Shown: positions 1 to 8,970, counted from the first letter of the stretch. The stretch: DNA of 64,000 nucleotides from Novosphingobium mathurense (GCF_900168325.1 NZ_FVZE01000002.1:682001-746000); one strand, 5' to 3'. Translations and numbers: made by a program. The notes: a model not told the origin generated them from the sequence alone.

Positions 1-17
1 GAATACCCGCAGCGGGC

Positions 18-914
18 TCAAGCGGCGAGGCCGCTGGCCGATGCGAGGTGTGCGGGCAGGCTCGTGCGCAGGGCTTCGACCATGGCGCTGACCTTGGGCG
101 AGAGGTGACGGCGCTGGGGATAGACGGCCCAGATCGGCTCTTCCTCGGGGTTGAGGTCGGGCAGGACGGGTTCCAGCCGCCCTTCGCCGAGGTGGTCGCC
201 GAGATAGAAGCGCGGGACCTGGCAGATGCCCATGTCGGCCAGCGCTGCCTCGATCAGGGCGTTGCCGCTGTTGCAGCGCCAGCGTCCCTGCGGGCGGAAA
301 GTCGCATTGGCCTTGAACTGCCACTGGGCGGTCGATCCCACGAGGCATTCGTGCCGGCGCAGGTCCTCGATGTCCTTGGGGCGACCGTGGCGGGCGAGAT
401 AGGCCGGAGAAGCCAGTGTGATCAGCGCGCGCGAGGCTACTCGCGTGGCGACGAGCCGGGAATCGTTCAACTGGCCGGTACGGATGGCGAGATCGTAGCC
501 ATCGGCGATGAGGTCGACGACGGCATTGTCGAGATCGAGCGTGATCGTCAGCGAGGGATAGGTCGTCGACAGCTCGCGCACGATCGGGGCCACGAACTTC
601 TCCCCCAGCGCGTAGGAGCAGGTGATGCGCAAGTGGCCGCTCGGCTCGCCTTGCGAGGCAATCGCAGCGATAGCCTCGTCGCGCTCCTCGATCAGGCGCT
701 TGCAGGTCTCCAGAAAGATCTGCCCTGTTTCGGTCAGGCGCAGCGAGCGGGTCGTGCGGTGGAGCAGCTGGGCCTGCAGCCGGCTTTCCAGCCGCGCGAG
801 CGAGCGGCTCATGTGCGTCACCGAGGCGCCATAGGCCTGCGCCGCAGCCGTGAAACTGCCCAGCCGTGCGACCATTGCAAACTCTTCGATACCGTCCCAG
901 TTGGCCAGCACCAT
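18..914 (-). CDS. LysR-family transcriptional regulator
   Basis: This 298-residue protein has the usual LysR layout: an N-terminal winged helix-turn-helix (about residues 6-65, with the typical GSFTAAA and [12 protein letters not shown] segments) and a C-terminal effector-binding domain (about 93-290). The length is normal for the family. It is transcribed away from the glutathione-dependent formaldehyde dehydrogenase gene. The 95-bp gap between them holds a perfect 12-bp inverted repeat, the classic arrangement for a LysR regulator controlling its divergent neighbour and itself. The effector is unknown; formaldehyde or its glutathione adduct is only an inference from context. Confidence 0.9.
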   Translation of the reverse strand: MVLANWDGIEEFAMVARLGSFTAAAQAYGASVTHMSRSLARLESRLQAQLLHRTTRSLRLTETGQIFLETCKRLIEERDEAIAAIASQGEPSGHLRITCSYALGEKFVAPIVRELSTTYPSLTITLDLDNAVVDLIADGYDLAIRTGQLNDSRLVATRVASRALITLASPAYLARHGRPKDIEDLRRHECLVGSTAQWQFKANATFRPQGRWRCNSGNALIEAALADMGICQVPRFYLGDHLGEGRLEPVLPDLNPEEEPIWAVYPQRRHLSPKVSAMVEALRTSLPAHLASASGLAA

Positions 915-921
915 TATCTCC

Positions 922-965
922 GTACTGTGATAATCCTTTTCCTGCGGGGCGCTTTATCACAGTAC
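922..965. promoter_or_regulatory. Inverted repeat, probable LysR operator for frmA
   Basis: GTACTGTGATAA at 922-933 is repeated as its exact reverse complement TTATCACAGTAC at 954-965, separated by 20 bases. The half-sites start 32 bases apart, about three helical turns, so two dimers could bind the same face of the DNA. It lies in the divergent gap between the LysR gene and frmA, so it is most likely the shared operator. Binding is inferred, not shown. Confidence 0.7.
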
Positions 966-1009
966 CTGCGAGTCCTACAAAGCGCTTCGATCAAGAGGAG
1001 TTTGCGCAC

Positions 1010-2122
1010 ATGAAGACCCGCGCCGCAGTCGCTTTCGAAGCGAAGAAACCGCTGGAAATCGTCGAAGTCGACCTGGAAGGCCCCAAGGAAGGCGAAGTCC
1101 TGGTCGAAATCATGGCGACCGGTATCTGCCACACCGATGCCTACACGCTGGACGGACTCGATTCCGAAGGCATCTTCCCCTCGATCCTGGGCCACGAAGG
1201 CGCCGGCATCGTGCGCGAAGTCGGCCCGGGCGTCACCAGCGTGAAGCCGGACGACCACGTTATCCCGCTCTACACGCCGGAATGTCGCCAGTGTAAGTCG
1301 TGCCTCTCGGGCAAGACCAACCTGTGCACCGCGATCCGCGCGACGCAGGGGCAGGGCCTCATGCCCGACGGCACCAGCCGCTTCTCCTACAAGGGTGAGA
1401 AGATCTTCCACTACATGGGCTGTTCGACTTTCTCGAACTTCACCGTGCTGCCCGAGATCGCCGTCGCCAAGATCCGTGAGGACGCGCCGTTCCAGACCTC
1501 GTGCTACATCGGCTGCGGCGTCACCACCGGCGTCGGTGCCGTGACCAACACAGCCAAGGTGCAGGTCGGTGACAACGTCGTCGTCTTCGGCCTGGGCGGC
1601 ATCGGCCTCAACGTGATCCAGGGCGCCAAGCTGGCCGGCGCCAACAAGATCATCGGCGTCGATATCAACCCCGACCGCGAGGAATGGGGCCGCAAGTTCG
1701 GCATGACCGAGTTCCTCAACGTCAAGGGCATGAGCCGCGAGGACACCATCGCCAAGATCCTGCAGATGACCGATGGCGGCGCGGATTACACCTTCGACTG
1801 CACGGGCAACACCGAAGTGATGCGCACCGCGCTCGAGTGCTGCCATCGCGGCTGGGGCGAATCGATCATCATCGGCGTTGCCGAAGCGGGCAAGGAGATC
1901 GCCACCCGCCCGTTCCAGCTCGTCACCGGACGCGTCTGGAAGGGCACGGCATTCGGCGGGGCCAAGGGCCGCACCGACGTGCCCAAGATCGTCGACTGGT
2001 ACATGAACGGCAAGATTCAGATCGACCCGATGATTACCCACGTCCTCTCCCTTGAAGAAATCAACAAGGGTTTCGACCTGATGCACGCGGGTGAGAGCAT
2101 CCGCAGCGTAGTCGTCTACTAA
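1010..2122 (+). CDS. frmA: S-(hydroxymethyl)glutathione dehydrogenase (class III alcohol dehydrogenase)
   Basis: This cytosolic zinc enzyme oxidises S-hydroxymethylglutathione, formed from formaldehyde and glutathione, to S-formylglutathione with NAD. It is 370 residues long, as is usual. Catalytic zinc ligands are visible at Cys40, His62 and Cys169, structural zinc ligands at Cys92/95/98/106, and the Rossmann motif GLGGIG at about 194-199. The class III signature around [16 protein letters not shown] is intact, including the arginine that reads the glutathione carboxylate. The start at 1010 is chosen because AAGAGGAG lies at 993-1000; a longer frame upstream runs through the operator and is not credible. 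S-formylglutathione hydrolase lies downstream, completing the detoxification pathway. Confidence 0.97.
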   Translation: MKTRAAVAFEAKKPLEIVEVDLEGPKEGEVLVEIMATGICHTDAYTLDGLDSEGIFPSILGHEGAGIVREVGPGVTSVKPDDHVIPLYTPECRQCKSCLSGKTNLCTAIRATQGQGLMPDGTSRFSYKGEKIFHYMGCSTFSNFTVLPEIAVAKIREDAPFQTSCYIGCGVTTGVGAVTNTAKVQVGDNVVVFGLGGIGLNVIQGAKLAGANKIIGVDINPDREEWGRKFGMTEFLNVKGMSREDTIAKILQMTDGGADYTFDCTGNTEVMRTALECCHRGWGESIIIGVAEAGKEIATRPFQLVTGRVWKGTAFGGAKGRTDVPKIVDWYMNGKIQIDPMITHVLSLEEINKGFDLMHAGESIRSVVVY

Positions 2123-2143
2123 GCATCAAGAGGGAACAGCCCG

Positions 2144-2527
2144 ATGTTCACGCATGTCATGGTCGGAACCAACGACCCGGCGAAGGCCAAGCAGTTCTAC
2201 GACGCCGCCCTCGGGGCACTGGGGATCGGCGAAGGCATGGCCTTCGGCGACCGCGTCTTTTACCAGAGCCCGACCGGCGCCTTCGGCGTCGGCAAGCCGG
2301 CCGACGGCAATGCGGCATGCCATGCCAATGGCGGGACCATCGGCTTCGCTGCCGCCACCAGGGAAGCCGTGGACGCATTCCATGCCGCCGGCCTTGCCAA
2401 TGGCGGTAGCGACGAAGGTGCGCCGGGCAAGCGTGCGCAGGCCCCGGGCAATGCCTATGGCGCCTACTTGCGCGATCCGTGCGGCAACAAGATCTGCGCC
2501 TTCACACAGTTGCCCGAGGGCGAGTGA
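2144..2527 (+). CDS. VOC (glyoxalase/bleomycin-resistance fold) family protein
   Basis: This 127-residue protein has the vicinal-oxygen-chelate pattern: it opens with FTHVMVGTNDPAKAKQFYDAAL and ends with AYLRDPCGNKICAF, matching the two beta-alpha-beta-beta-beta halves of single-domain VOC proteins. It sits 21 bp after frmA and 4 bp before the S-formylglutathione hydrolase start, so all three are probably one transcript. Related genes often accompany frmA, but the substrate is unknown. A role with glutathione adducts or lactoylglutathione is possible by context only. Confidence 0.85.
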   Translation: MFTHVMVGTNDPAKAKQFYDAALGALGIGEGMAFGDRVFYQSPTGAFGVGKPADGNAACHANGGTIGFAAATREAVDAFHAAGLANGGSDEGAPGKRAQAPGNAYGAYLRDPCGNKICAFTQLPEGE

Positions 2528-2531
2528 GACC

Positions 2532-3371
2532 GTGACCCTGGAAACCGTTTCGACGAACAAGTCCTTTGGCGGCGTCCAGGGCGTCTATCGGCATCGGTCC
2601 GCGCAGACGGGGACGGAGATGACTTTCTCCGTCTTCGTCCCGGGCCATGCCCCGGGCGCCAGGCTGCCGGTCCTGTGGTATCTTTCGGGGCTCACCTGCA
2701 CCCACGCCAATGTCACTGAAAAGGGCGAATTTCGCGCCGCCTGCGCTGAGCATGGCGTGATTTTCGTCGCGCCCGATACGTCGCCGCGCGGTGACGATGT
2801 GCCGGACGACGAAGCCTATGACTTCGGCAAGGGCGCTGGCTTCTACGTCGACGCGACGCAGGAACCCTGGGCGAAGAACTTCCGCATGCGTTCCTACATC
2901 GAGCAGGAACTTGCCGAGCTGGTTGCCGCGAACTTCCCGGTCGATATGGATCGGCAGGGCATCACCGGTCACTCGATGGGCGGCCACGGCGCGCTCACGA
3001 TCGGCCTGCGCAATGCCGGGCGTTTCCGTTCGGTGAGCGCCTTTTCGCCGATCGTATCGCCTTTGTCCTGTCCCTGGGGCGACAAGGCCCTGACCGGCTA
3101 TATCGGCAGCGACCGTGCGAACTGGCGCGAATACGATGCCTGCGCTCTGATCGAGGACGGCGCACGCTTGCCCGACCTGCTGGTCGACCAGGGCACGGCG
3201 GACGGGTTTCTCGAGGAACAGCTGCGCACCGATCTGCTTGCGCAGGCCTGCGAGAAGGCGGGCCAGCCTGCAACGATCCGGATGCAGGAGGGCTACGACC
3301 ACTCCTATTACTTCATCTCGACGTTCATGGCCGAGCATGTCGCCTGGCATGCCGAACGCCTGAAAGCCTGA
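2532..3371 (+). CDS. frmB: S-formylglutathione hydrolase
   Basis: This serine esterase splits S-formylglutathione into formate and glutathione, the second step of glutathione-dependent formaldehyde oxidation. I chose the GTG start at 2532, 5 bases after the previous stop, which gives 279 residues, the normal family size. The frame extends further upstream only by overlapping the VOC gene. The oxyanion region WYLSGLTCT (about 49-57), nucleophile Ser148 in GHSMGGHG and the catalytic histidine near 257 in GYDHSYYF are all present. Together with frmA it converts formaldehyde to formate. Confidence 0.95.
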   Translation: MTLETVSTNKSFGGVQGVYRHRSAQTGTEMTFSVFVPGHAPGARLPVLWYLSGLTCTHANVTEKGEFRAACAEHGVIFVAPDTSPRGDDVPDDEAYDFGKGAGFYVDATQEPWAKNFRMRSYIEQELAELVAANFPVDMDRQGITGHSMGGHGALTIGLRNAGRFRSVSAFSPIVSPLSCPWGDKALTGYIGSDRANWREYDACALIEDGARLPDLLVDQGTADGFLEEQLRTDLLAQACEKAGQPATIRMQEGYDHSYYFISTFMAEHVAWHAERLKA

Positions 3372-3440
3372 CGGGAGGGGAACATCGCGGGGTGCTGATG
3401 CGTTTTTCCGGAGCAATCCGCCGGAGGAACCAGACGCGCG

Positions 3441-4292
3441 ATGACCCATCCCGATCGTGAGGACGTAAGCAGGGAGCTTGCGCAGGACGAAGCCGGGCTG
3501 AGTCGCCGCGAAAGGTCGCAGGTCAAGGACAGTCAGCGGCTTTCGGCCCTGACTGTCTTTTCCGTCATCCGGCGCGAGGGCGAAGAGGAATTGCACCGCC
3601 CCGCCGCCTCCCTGTGGTGGTCGGGGATCGCTGCGGGCTTCGGCATCTCCACGTCGGTCCTGTGCCAGGGACTGCTTTACGAGGCATATGAAGGCCATCC
3701 CCAGCGCGAGATCATCGCCGCCTGGGGCTATGCGATGGGCTTCATCCTCGTCGTGCTTTCACGCCTCCAGCTATTCACCGAGAACACCCTGAGCGTCGTG
3801 CTGCCCCTGCTGGCCGGGCCGAACGGCACGCGGCTCTACCGCACGGGGCGGCTGTGGCTGATCGTTCTGCTGGCGAACATGATCGGGACGATGGCGAGTG
3901 CGATCATTGCCGTCATGATCGGCTCGCCCGACAGCGGGCTGACCGCCGCCATGCTCGAGGTATCGCGCCACGCCGCGGAAAGCCGGGGCATGGAAGCCTT
4001 GCTCAACGGGGTTCCGGCCGGTTTCTTCGTGGCCGCCATCGTCTGGATGCTGCCCAGTTCCAAGGGGTTCGAAATCATCGTCGTCGGCCTATTCGCGTGG
4101 TTGATCGCGGCAGGCGGTTTCACCCATGTCATCGCCGGATCGACCGAGATGTTCATGCTGGCGCTTCATGGCGACTTGAGCTTCGGGCAGGCGATCGGCA
4201 TGCATCTGCTGCCAACCCTGATCGGCAACGTCATCGGCGGGACCGGGCTGTTCGCCCTGCTGGCCTATGGCCAGATCCAGGCGGAAATCTGA
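3441..4292 (+). CDS. Formate/nitrite transporter (FNT) family protein, YfdC-like
   Basis: This 283-residue inner-membrane protein has an acidic, charged cytoplasmic N-terminus of about 55 residues and then six hydrophobic segments of the FNT pentameric channel fold. The N-terminal extension resembles E. coli YfdC more than FocA or NirC. It lies between the formate-producing hydrolase and fdhD, so moving formate is the simplest role, but YfdC-like members are poorly characterised. A second FNT gene at 61722, in the nitrate cluster, is a better nitrite-channel candidate. Confidence 0.85.
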   Translation: MTHPDREDVSRELAQDEAGLSRRERSQVKDSQRLSALTVFSVIRREGEEELHRPAASLWWSGIAAGFGISTSVLCQGLLYEAYEGHPQREIIAAWGYAMGFILVVLSRLQLFTENTLSVVLPLLAGPNGTRLYRTGRLWLIVLLANMIGTMASAIIAVMIGSPDSGLTAAMLEVSRHAAESRGMEALLNGVPAGFFVAAIVWMLPSSKGFEIIVVGLFAWLIAAGGFTHVIAGSTEMFMLALHGDLSFGQAIGMHLLPTLIGNVIGGTGLFALLAYGQIQAEI

Positions 4293-4319
4293 GCCTTCGG
4301 GCATGGCCTTTCGCAGCCC

Positions 4320-5180
4320 ATGGCCTATCACGGTGGCATGACTGACGAAGACAGGAATGGATCGAGCGGCGCGGCTCTGATCGGCGCTGAGCGTAATCCC
4401 TATACGACAGGTGCCGGCGAGCCGTGCGAGGTCACCATACCCGTGGAATCGCCCATCGCCATCGAGACCAACGGCATCGCCTACGCCGTGATGATGGCGA
4501 CCCCCCTCGACATCGAGGATTTCGTCACCGGCTTCCTGATGGCCGAAGGTCTCGCGCAAGTCGGTGAGGTGGGCGAGGTGGCCGTCCACCGCGTCGAGAG
4601 TGGCGAGTGGGGCGAAGGCTACGTTGCGCGGGTGAACCTGCCCGAGGCTCGGCTCGGTCCCGTTCTCGAACGCGCACGCCGCCGGGTGGGTGACAGTTCC
4701 TGCGGGATCTGCGGGATCGAGGGCGTCGAAGCCGCGCTGCGCCCGCTACCCCGGTTGCCGACCGCGCCGCCCGTGCGCCCTGAAGCCATCCGCCTTGCGC
4801 TGGGCTCCCTGCGCGAGAAGCAGGAGCTGGGGCGGCGCACTTCGGCGACGCATGCCGCGGCCTTCTGCACCGCCGAGGGCACCGTAACGCTCGTGCGCGA
4901 GGACGTCGGCCGCCACAATGCGCTGGACAAGCTGGTCGGCGCCATGGCGCGATCGGGCATCGACCCGGCGCAGGGCTTCATCGTCGTTACCTCGCGCTGT
5001 TCCTATGAACTGGTCGAGAAAACGGTGCGGGCCGGTTGCCCGCTGCTCGTGGCGATTTCCGCGCCGACCGACCTTGCAGTGCGCCGGGCCCGGGCCTCGG
5101 GACTGAACCTTGCCGTGTTGGCGCGGGACGACACGATGCTGTGGATCGGGGCGGAAGAGACGGATTCGAGCAAGCGTTGA
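4320..5180 (+). CDS. fdhD: Formate dehydrogenase accessory sulfurtransferase FdhD
   Basis: FdhD passes sulfur from a cysteine desulfurase to the molybdenum cofactor of formate dehydrogenase. The conserved CxxC motif appears as SSCGICG about 120 residues in, followed by the strongly conserved SATHAAA and VREDVGRHNALDKL blocks. The 286-residue length is normal. The start may instead be the in-frame ATG at 4338, since neither has a strong ribosome site. No formate dehydrogenase subunit lies in the window, so FdhD must serve one encoded elsewhere. Its position after the formaldehyde genes fits complete oxidation to CO2. Confidence 0.93.
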   Translation: MAYHGGMTDEDRNGSSGAALIGAERNPYTTGAGEPCEVTIPVESPIAIETNGIAYAVMMATPLDIEDFVTGFLMAEGLAQVGEVGEVAVHRVESGEWGEGYVARVNLPEARLGPVLERARRRVGDSSCGICGIEGVEAALRPLPRLPTAPPVRPEAIRLALGSLREKQELGRRTSATHAAAFCTAEGTVTLVREDVGRHNALDKLVGAMARSGIDPAQGFIVVTSRCSYELVEKTVRAGCPLLVAISAPTDLAVRRARASGLNLAVLARDDTMLWIGAEETDSSKR

Positions 5181-5292
5181 TGCGATCCGACCAAGGGCGG
5201 CGCCCGGGGGCCTGTTTTCCTTGTACTCGGCCGGTACCAAACCTAACTTCACAGCGACTTGGTGCATTTCGCAGGCAAGAAGGTGACAGTAC

Positions 5293-6504
5293 ATGGCGGT
5301 AGCGACGGATCAGGCTTCTGAAGAGCTCAAGCTGACTCCACCCGATCCCGTGCCCGCCGTGAAGCCCGAGAAGGCTGCCGGTCTCGTGCCGGTCGACGAG
5401 GAGCAGAAGTCCCGCCTGCAGGTGCGTGTCGACGAATTCGTCGAGGACCTGGTCGCGCAGGATTCCAACTCGCCCGAGTTCGGCCGCCGGGTCGACCAGA
5501 TCACCAACATGGGCCGCAAGGAAATCGCCGAGGCGGCCGGGCAGTCCAACCGCTTTCTCGACCGCCCGATCCGGGCGATGGACGAGACGACCGGCGTCGG
5601 CGCGGATCTCGCCGAGTTGCGGCGCACGGTGGAAGATCTCGACCCGTCGACGCGGGGCGACCTCACCACCCGCCGCAAGCTCTTCGGGATCATCCCGTTC
5701 GGCAACAAGCTGCGCCATTATTTCGACAGCTACAAGAGCGCGCAAAGCCACATCAGCGCGATCCTGACGCGCCTGCAGGGCGGCAAGGACGAACTGCTGA
5801 TGGACAATGCCGCCATCGACGTCGAGCGCCAGAACCTGTGGAAGGCGATGGGCAAGCTCGAACAGATGGTGTTCATGTCCAAGGCCCTCGACGAGACGCT
5901 CGAGCAGAAGGCGGCGGACCTCGATCACACCGATCCGGCCAAGGCCAAGGCCGTTCGCGAAACCGCGCTGTTCTACGTCCGCCAGCGCACGCAGGACCTG
6001 CTGACGCAGATGGCGGTCACGGTGCAGGGCTACCTGGCGCTGGACCTCGTGAAGAAGAACAACGTCGAGCTGATCAAGGGCGTCGACCGGGCCTCGACCA
6101 CCACGGTCGGCGCGCTTCGCACCGCCGTTACCGTGGCGCAGGCGATGACCAACCAGCGTCTCGTGCTCGACCAGATCACTGCGCTCAACACGACGACCGC
6201 CAACATCATCGATGCCACCGGGCAGATGCTGAAGGACAATTCCGCGCAGATTCACCAGCAGGCGGCCAGTTCGACGATCCCGCTGGAGACGCTCAGCCGT
6301 GCGTTCCAGAACATCTACGACACGATGGATTCGATCGACACGTTCAAGCTTCAGGCTCTCGACAGCATGAAGCAGACGGTCACTTCGCTGGAAGGCGAGA
6401 TCGGCAAGTCGAAGGCCTATATCGCCCGGGCGCAGGGCCAGTCCGAAGGAGCGGCAGCGGGCGACGGCAAGGCGGTCAAGTCGATGCTGGAGGCACTGGA
6501 CTAA
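5293..6504 (+). CDS. TelA/KlaA-family protein (toxic anion resistance)
   Basis: This 403-residue, mostly helical protein has the TelA family pattern, including GIIPFGNKLRHYFDSYKSAQSHI in the middle and a long helical C-terminal half with the QNLWKAMGKLEQM block. It has no membrane segment. TelA proteins were linked to tellurite resistance on plasmids, but chromosomal copies are more often tied to envelope stress and their biochemical role is unclear. A good ribosome site (AAGAAGGTG) precedes the ATG. The next gene starts 6 bases later, forming a pair seen in other bacteria. Confidence 0.88.
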   Translation: MAVATDQASEELKLTPPDPVPAVKPEKAAGLVPVDEEQKSRLQVRVDEFVEDLVAQDSNSPEFGRRVDQITNMGRKEIAEAAGQSNRFLDRPIRAMDETTGVGADLAELRRTVEDLDPSTRGDLTTRRKLFGIIPFGNKLRHYFDSYKSAQSHISAILTRLQGGKDELLMDNAAIDVERQNLWKAMGKLEQMVFMSKALDETLEQKAADLDHTDPAKAKAVRETALFYVRQRTQDLLTQMAVTVQGYLALDLVKKNNVELIKGVDRASTTTVGALRTAVTVAQAMTNQRLVLDQITALNTTTANIIDATGQMLKDNSAQIHQQAASSTIPLETLSRAFQNIYDTMDSIDTFKLQALDSMKQTVTSLEGEIGKSKAYIARAQGQSEGAAAGDGKAVKSMLEALD

Positions 6505-6510
6505 GCCGCG

Positions 6511-7206
6511 ATGGCGCGAGGCCGATCCCCAGTCCAACAAGAGATAATCCGTGCCGCCCGCAGGCAGCGCGCGGCGCGGCTCTACAATGCGCGCAAGGAG
6601 CGCTGGCGCTTTCGCTGGCGGCGCATCCGCCGCGCTTTCCTGGCGTTGGCGGTCTTCCTGATTGCCGCGATCGGCACCGGCATATTCATGGATGGCCTGT
6701 CCGACACGACCTGGCTTTTGACGATGCTGCTGGGCTTCATCGTTTTCGTGGTCCTGTCCATCTACCCGGCAACGCCCCGACCCAGGGCCGACCAGCTTTC
6801 GGGCGTCGAACTGGCCGAACTGGCGGGATCGACCGAACTGTGGCTGGAGGCCCGCCGCCGGGCGCTGCCCAATGCTGCGATCGACGCCATCGACATGATC
6901 GGCGTGCGCCTCGAACAGCTCGCGCCGCAGCTGGCCACGCTCAACGAGAGCGGACCGGCCGCGCGCGAAGTGCGCAAGTTGCTCGCCGAACATTTGCCCG
7001 GGCTCGTCGACAGCTATTCCCGTATCCCGCCGGCCCTGCGCAACAAGGAGCATGCCGGGAGCACGCCGTCCGAACAGCTCGTCGACGGGCTATGCGTCAT
7101 TGCCGATGAAATCGAGGCGATGAGCCATGACCTGTCGCGCAACGACCTCGACGCACTGGCGACACGCAACCGTTTCCTGGAAACGAAGTACATCGACCAG
7201 GGCTGA
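6511..7206 (+). CDS. Membrane protein, XpaC-like partner of TelA
   Basis: This 231-residue protein has a very basic N-terminus (about 1-45, mostly Arg), two hydrophobic segments (about 48-66 and 72-90) and a helical cytoplasmic domain ending with LVDSYSRIPPAL. That arrangement and the LxxxYxxIP block resemble XpaC proteins, which sit next to telA homologues in many bacteria. The identification rests on this resemblance plus the tight linkage (6 bp) to the TelA gene. No enzymatic motif is visible; the two proteins may form a membrane complex. Confidence 0.65.
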   Translation: MARGRSPVQQEIIRAARRQRAARLYNARKERWRFRWRRIRRAFLALAVFLIAAIGTGIFMDGLSDTTWLLTMLLGFIVFVVLSIYPATPRPRADQLSGVELAELAGSTELWLEARRRALPNAAIDAIDMIGVRLEQLAPQLATLNESGPAAREVRKLLAEHLPGLVDSYSRIPPALRNKEHAGSTPSEQLVDGLCVIADEIEAMSHDLSRNDLDALATRNRFLETKYIDQG

Positions 7207-7284
7207 GACGAGTCCGAGCCGGGGGTTGCCCCCTTGGCTTTGAAGGCGTTACCCTCGCGTCACGCAAAACAAGAAGGAGGACGC

Positions 7285-8556
7285 GTGGCCCAGGTTGATA
7301 TCGAACGGATCGAGCGAGACATCACCGCCGTATCGAGGTTCGGTTTCAACGAGGCTGATGGCGGCGTCTACCGACAGGCCTTCACGCCAGAAGACATGGC
7401 CGCCCGGGCGTGGCTGCGCGAGCAGTTCGAAAGTCTGGGCATGACCCACGAGATGGACGGTGCAGGCAACGTCATCGGTCGTTACGGCCCTGCGGACATG
7501 CCCGCAGTGGTGATCGCCTCGCACCTCGATTCCGTCCCGGCCAGCGGCATGTTCGACGGTGTTCTGGGCGTGATCGCCGGGCTCGAGGTGGTTCGTACGC
7601 TCAAGGAGAACGGCGTCGAACCCGCCTTTCCGGTCGAAGTCATCGCCACCAGCGAGGAGGAAGGCCGCTTCGGCGGGATGCTCGGCGCGCAGGCGCCGTC
7701 CGGGCACCTGACGCGCGAATGGCTGGACAGTGCCGCCGACGAGCACGGCCTGATGCTGCGCGATGCCATGGCGGCGGTCGGCCTCGATCACCTCAAGGCG
7801 CTGCACGCCTACCGTCGGCCCGAGACGATCCGTGCCTTTCTCGAACTTCACGTCGAACAGGGACCGGTGCTCGATACGGAAAAGATCACCATCGGCATCG
7901 TCGAGGGCATTTCCGGCGTCTTCAAGTGGAAGGTGCGGCTCATCGGCAAGGCCGACCATGCCGGTACCGCGCCGATGGACATGCGCGCCGATGCGCTGAT
8001 GGGCATGGTCGATTTCGCCCATGAAATCCCGCGCATCATCGACGAGGAGGGCACCGACAAGAGCCGCGTCACCATCGGCCATGTCGCGTGCAAGCCGGGT
8101 TTCCCCCACACGGTTCCGGGCGAGGTGGACTTCACCATCGTCGGGCGCGACCTCGATCACGACAAGATGAAGGCTCTGGCCGAAGCCTGCGAGCGCGTGC
8201 TGTCGGCGATTGCCCGCAAGCACAAGCTGCATTTCGAGTACGAACAGATGTCCTGGCTCGAGCCCGCCTATTGCGACCGCGCGATCATGGACCTGATCGA
8301 GGACCAGACCAGGAAGCTCGGATACAGCTACAAGATCATGCCTTCGGGCGCTGGCCACGATGTCCAGTTCTTCTGCGAACATACGCGGGCCGGGCTGTTC
8401 TTCGTGCCGAGCGTGAAGGGCGTCAGCCACGCACCCGACGAATGGACCCACTGGTCCGATATCGAGCGCGGAACGCAGTTGCTCTATGAATGCGTTACCG
8501 AGCTGGCCTGCAACGAGGCCGCCTTGTCGGATCGGTCGGAGGTGGAGCGCGCCTGA
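7285..8556 (+). CDS. Zn-dependent amidohydrolase, allantoate amidohydrolase / N-carbamoyl-L-amino-acid hydrolase family
   Basis: This M20-type dinuclear metal enzyme releases ammonia and CO2 from allantoate or ureido (N-carbamoyl) amino acids. Metal-site motifs are clear: SHLDSVP, GMFDGVLGV, TSEEEGRFGG, HVEQGPVLD and a late GAGHDVQ. The GTG at 7285 is preferred because AAGGAGG lies at 7274-7280; this gives 423 residues. Substrate cannot be read from sequence, as AllC, HyuC and beta-ureidopropionase-like members share these motifs. No other purine catabolism gene is nearby. A carbamoyltransferase-like enzyme lies 2.4 kb downstream on the other strand, so N-carbamoyl compounds may be the shared theme, but that is speculative. 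Confidence 0.88.
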   Translation: MAQVDIERIERDITAVSRFGFNEADGGVYRQAFTPEDMAARAWLREQFESLGMTHEMDGAGNVIGRYGPADMPAVVIASHLDSVPASGMFDGVLGVIAGLEVVRTLKENGVEPAFPVEVIATSEEEGRFGGMLGAQAPSGHLTREWLDSAADEHGLMLRDAMAAVGLDHLKALHAYRRPETIRAFLELHVEQGPVLDTEKITIGIVEGISGVFKWKVRLIGKADHAGTAPMDMRADALMGMVDFAHEIPRIIDEEGTDKSRVTIGHVACKPGFPHTVPGEVDFTIVGRDLDHDKMKALAEACERVLSAIARKHKLHFEYEQMSWLEPAYCDRAIMDLIEDQTRKLGYSYKIMPSGAGHDVQFFCEHTRAGLFFVPSVKGVSHAPDEWTHWSDIERGTQLLYECVTELACNEAALSDRSEVERA

Positions 8557-8579
8557 CAGCGATCGGGTTGCGATAAATG

Positions 8580-8607
8580 CAAGTTGTGTGACATATAATG
8601 CAACTTG
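8580..8607. promoter_or_regulatory. Inverted repeat over a TATAAT -10 box
   Basis: CAAGTTG at 8580-8586 and its reverse complement CAACTTG at 8601-8607 flank a perfect TATAAT at 8594-8599. An operator placed over the -10 box would suit repression of the small gene that follows. A transcript from this promoter would begin near 8605, so the ATG at 8598 cannot be the translation start. Confidence 0.5.
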
Positions 8608-8639
8608 ATACGAAGGGGGGAATTCGTCATTTTGCTGCA

Positions 8640-8969
8640 ATGCAAAACGCAAATATGACTACGGTGTCGCCAGAACGGTCGATCATTGAGGCCATCGCCC
8701 TCAAGCGCCTGATCGTTGCCATATACAATGGCAGCGAGATGGAACTTGCCCCGCATCAGTTGTTTGAGCGGCATGGAGACCTTTTCGTCAGCGCGCTGAA
8801 CCCGCGCAAGAACTGGCGCAGCGACGAAGAGCGTCGCCTCGGCCATTTCAAGGTCGACGGCTTGTCCAACATTTCCGTGACGGAAGAAGGCTTCGAACCC
8901 CTGCCCAACTTCGACGGCAGCCTGCCGCGTCCCGACGACAAGCAGCTCTTCGCCGTCGGAACCGACTGA
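8640..8969 (+). CDS. Small WYL-like domain protein
   Basis: This protein is about 109 residues from ATG 8640 (or 104 from 8655). The pattern of IIEAIALKRLIVAIYNG, then ELAPHQLFER, then the FKVDGLSNISV stretch resembles a single WYL domain, the ligand- or nucleic-acid-sensing fold usually found behind a helix-turn-helix. Here no DNA-binding part is present. The reading frame opens at 8598, but that ATG lies inside the inverted repeat and -10 box, so a later start is chosen despite a weak ribosome site. The gene stands alone and its function is unknown. Confidence 0.65.
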   Translation: MQNANMTTVSPERSIIEAIALKRLIVAIYNGSEMELAPHQLFERHGDLFVSALNPRKNWRSDEERRLGHFKVDGLSNISVTEEGFEPLPNFDGSLPRPDDKQLFAVGTD

Positions 8970-8970
8970 C

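Noticed and set aside
4987..7053. 688-codon minus-strand frame opposite fdhD and the TelA gene
   Set aside because: It crosses several real genes on the other strand and shows no domain; the plus-strand genes have ribosome sites and family motifs.
8598..8639. ATG 8598 as start of the WYL-like gene
   Set aside because: It lies inside the TATAAT box and inverted repeat, so it would be upstream of the expected transcript start.
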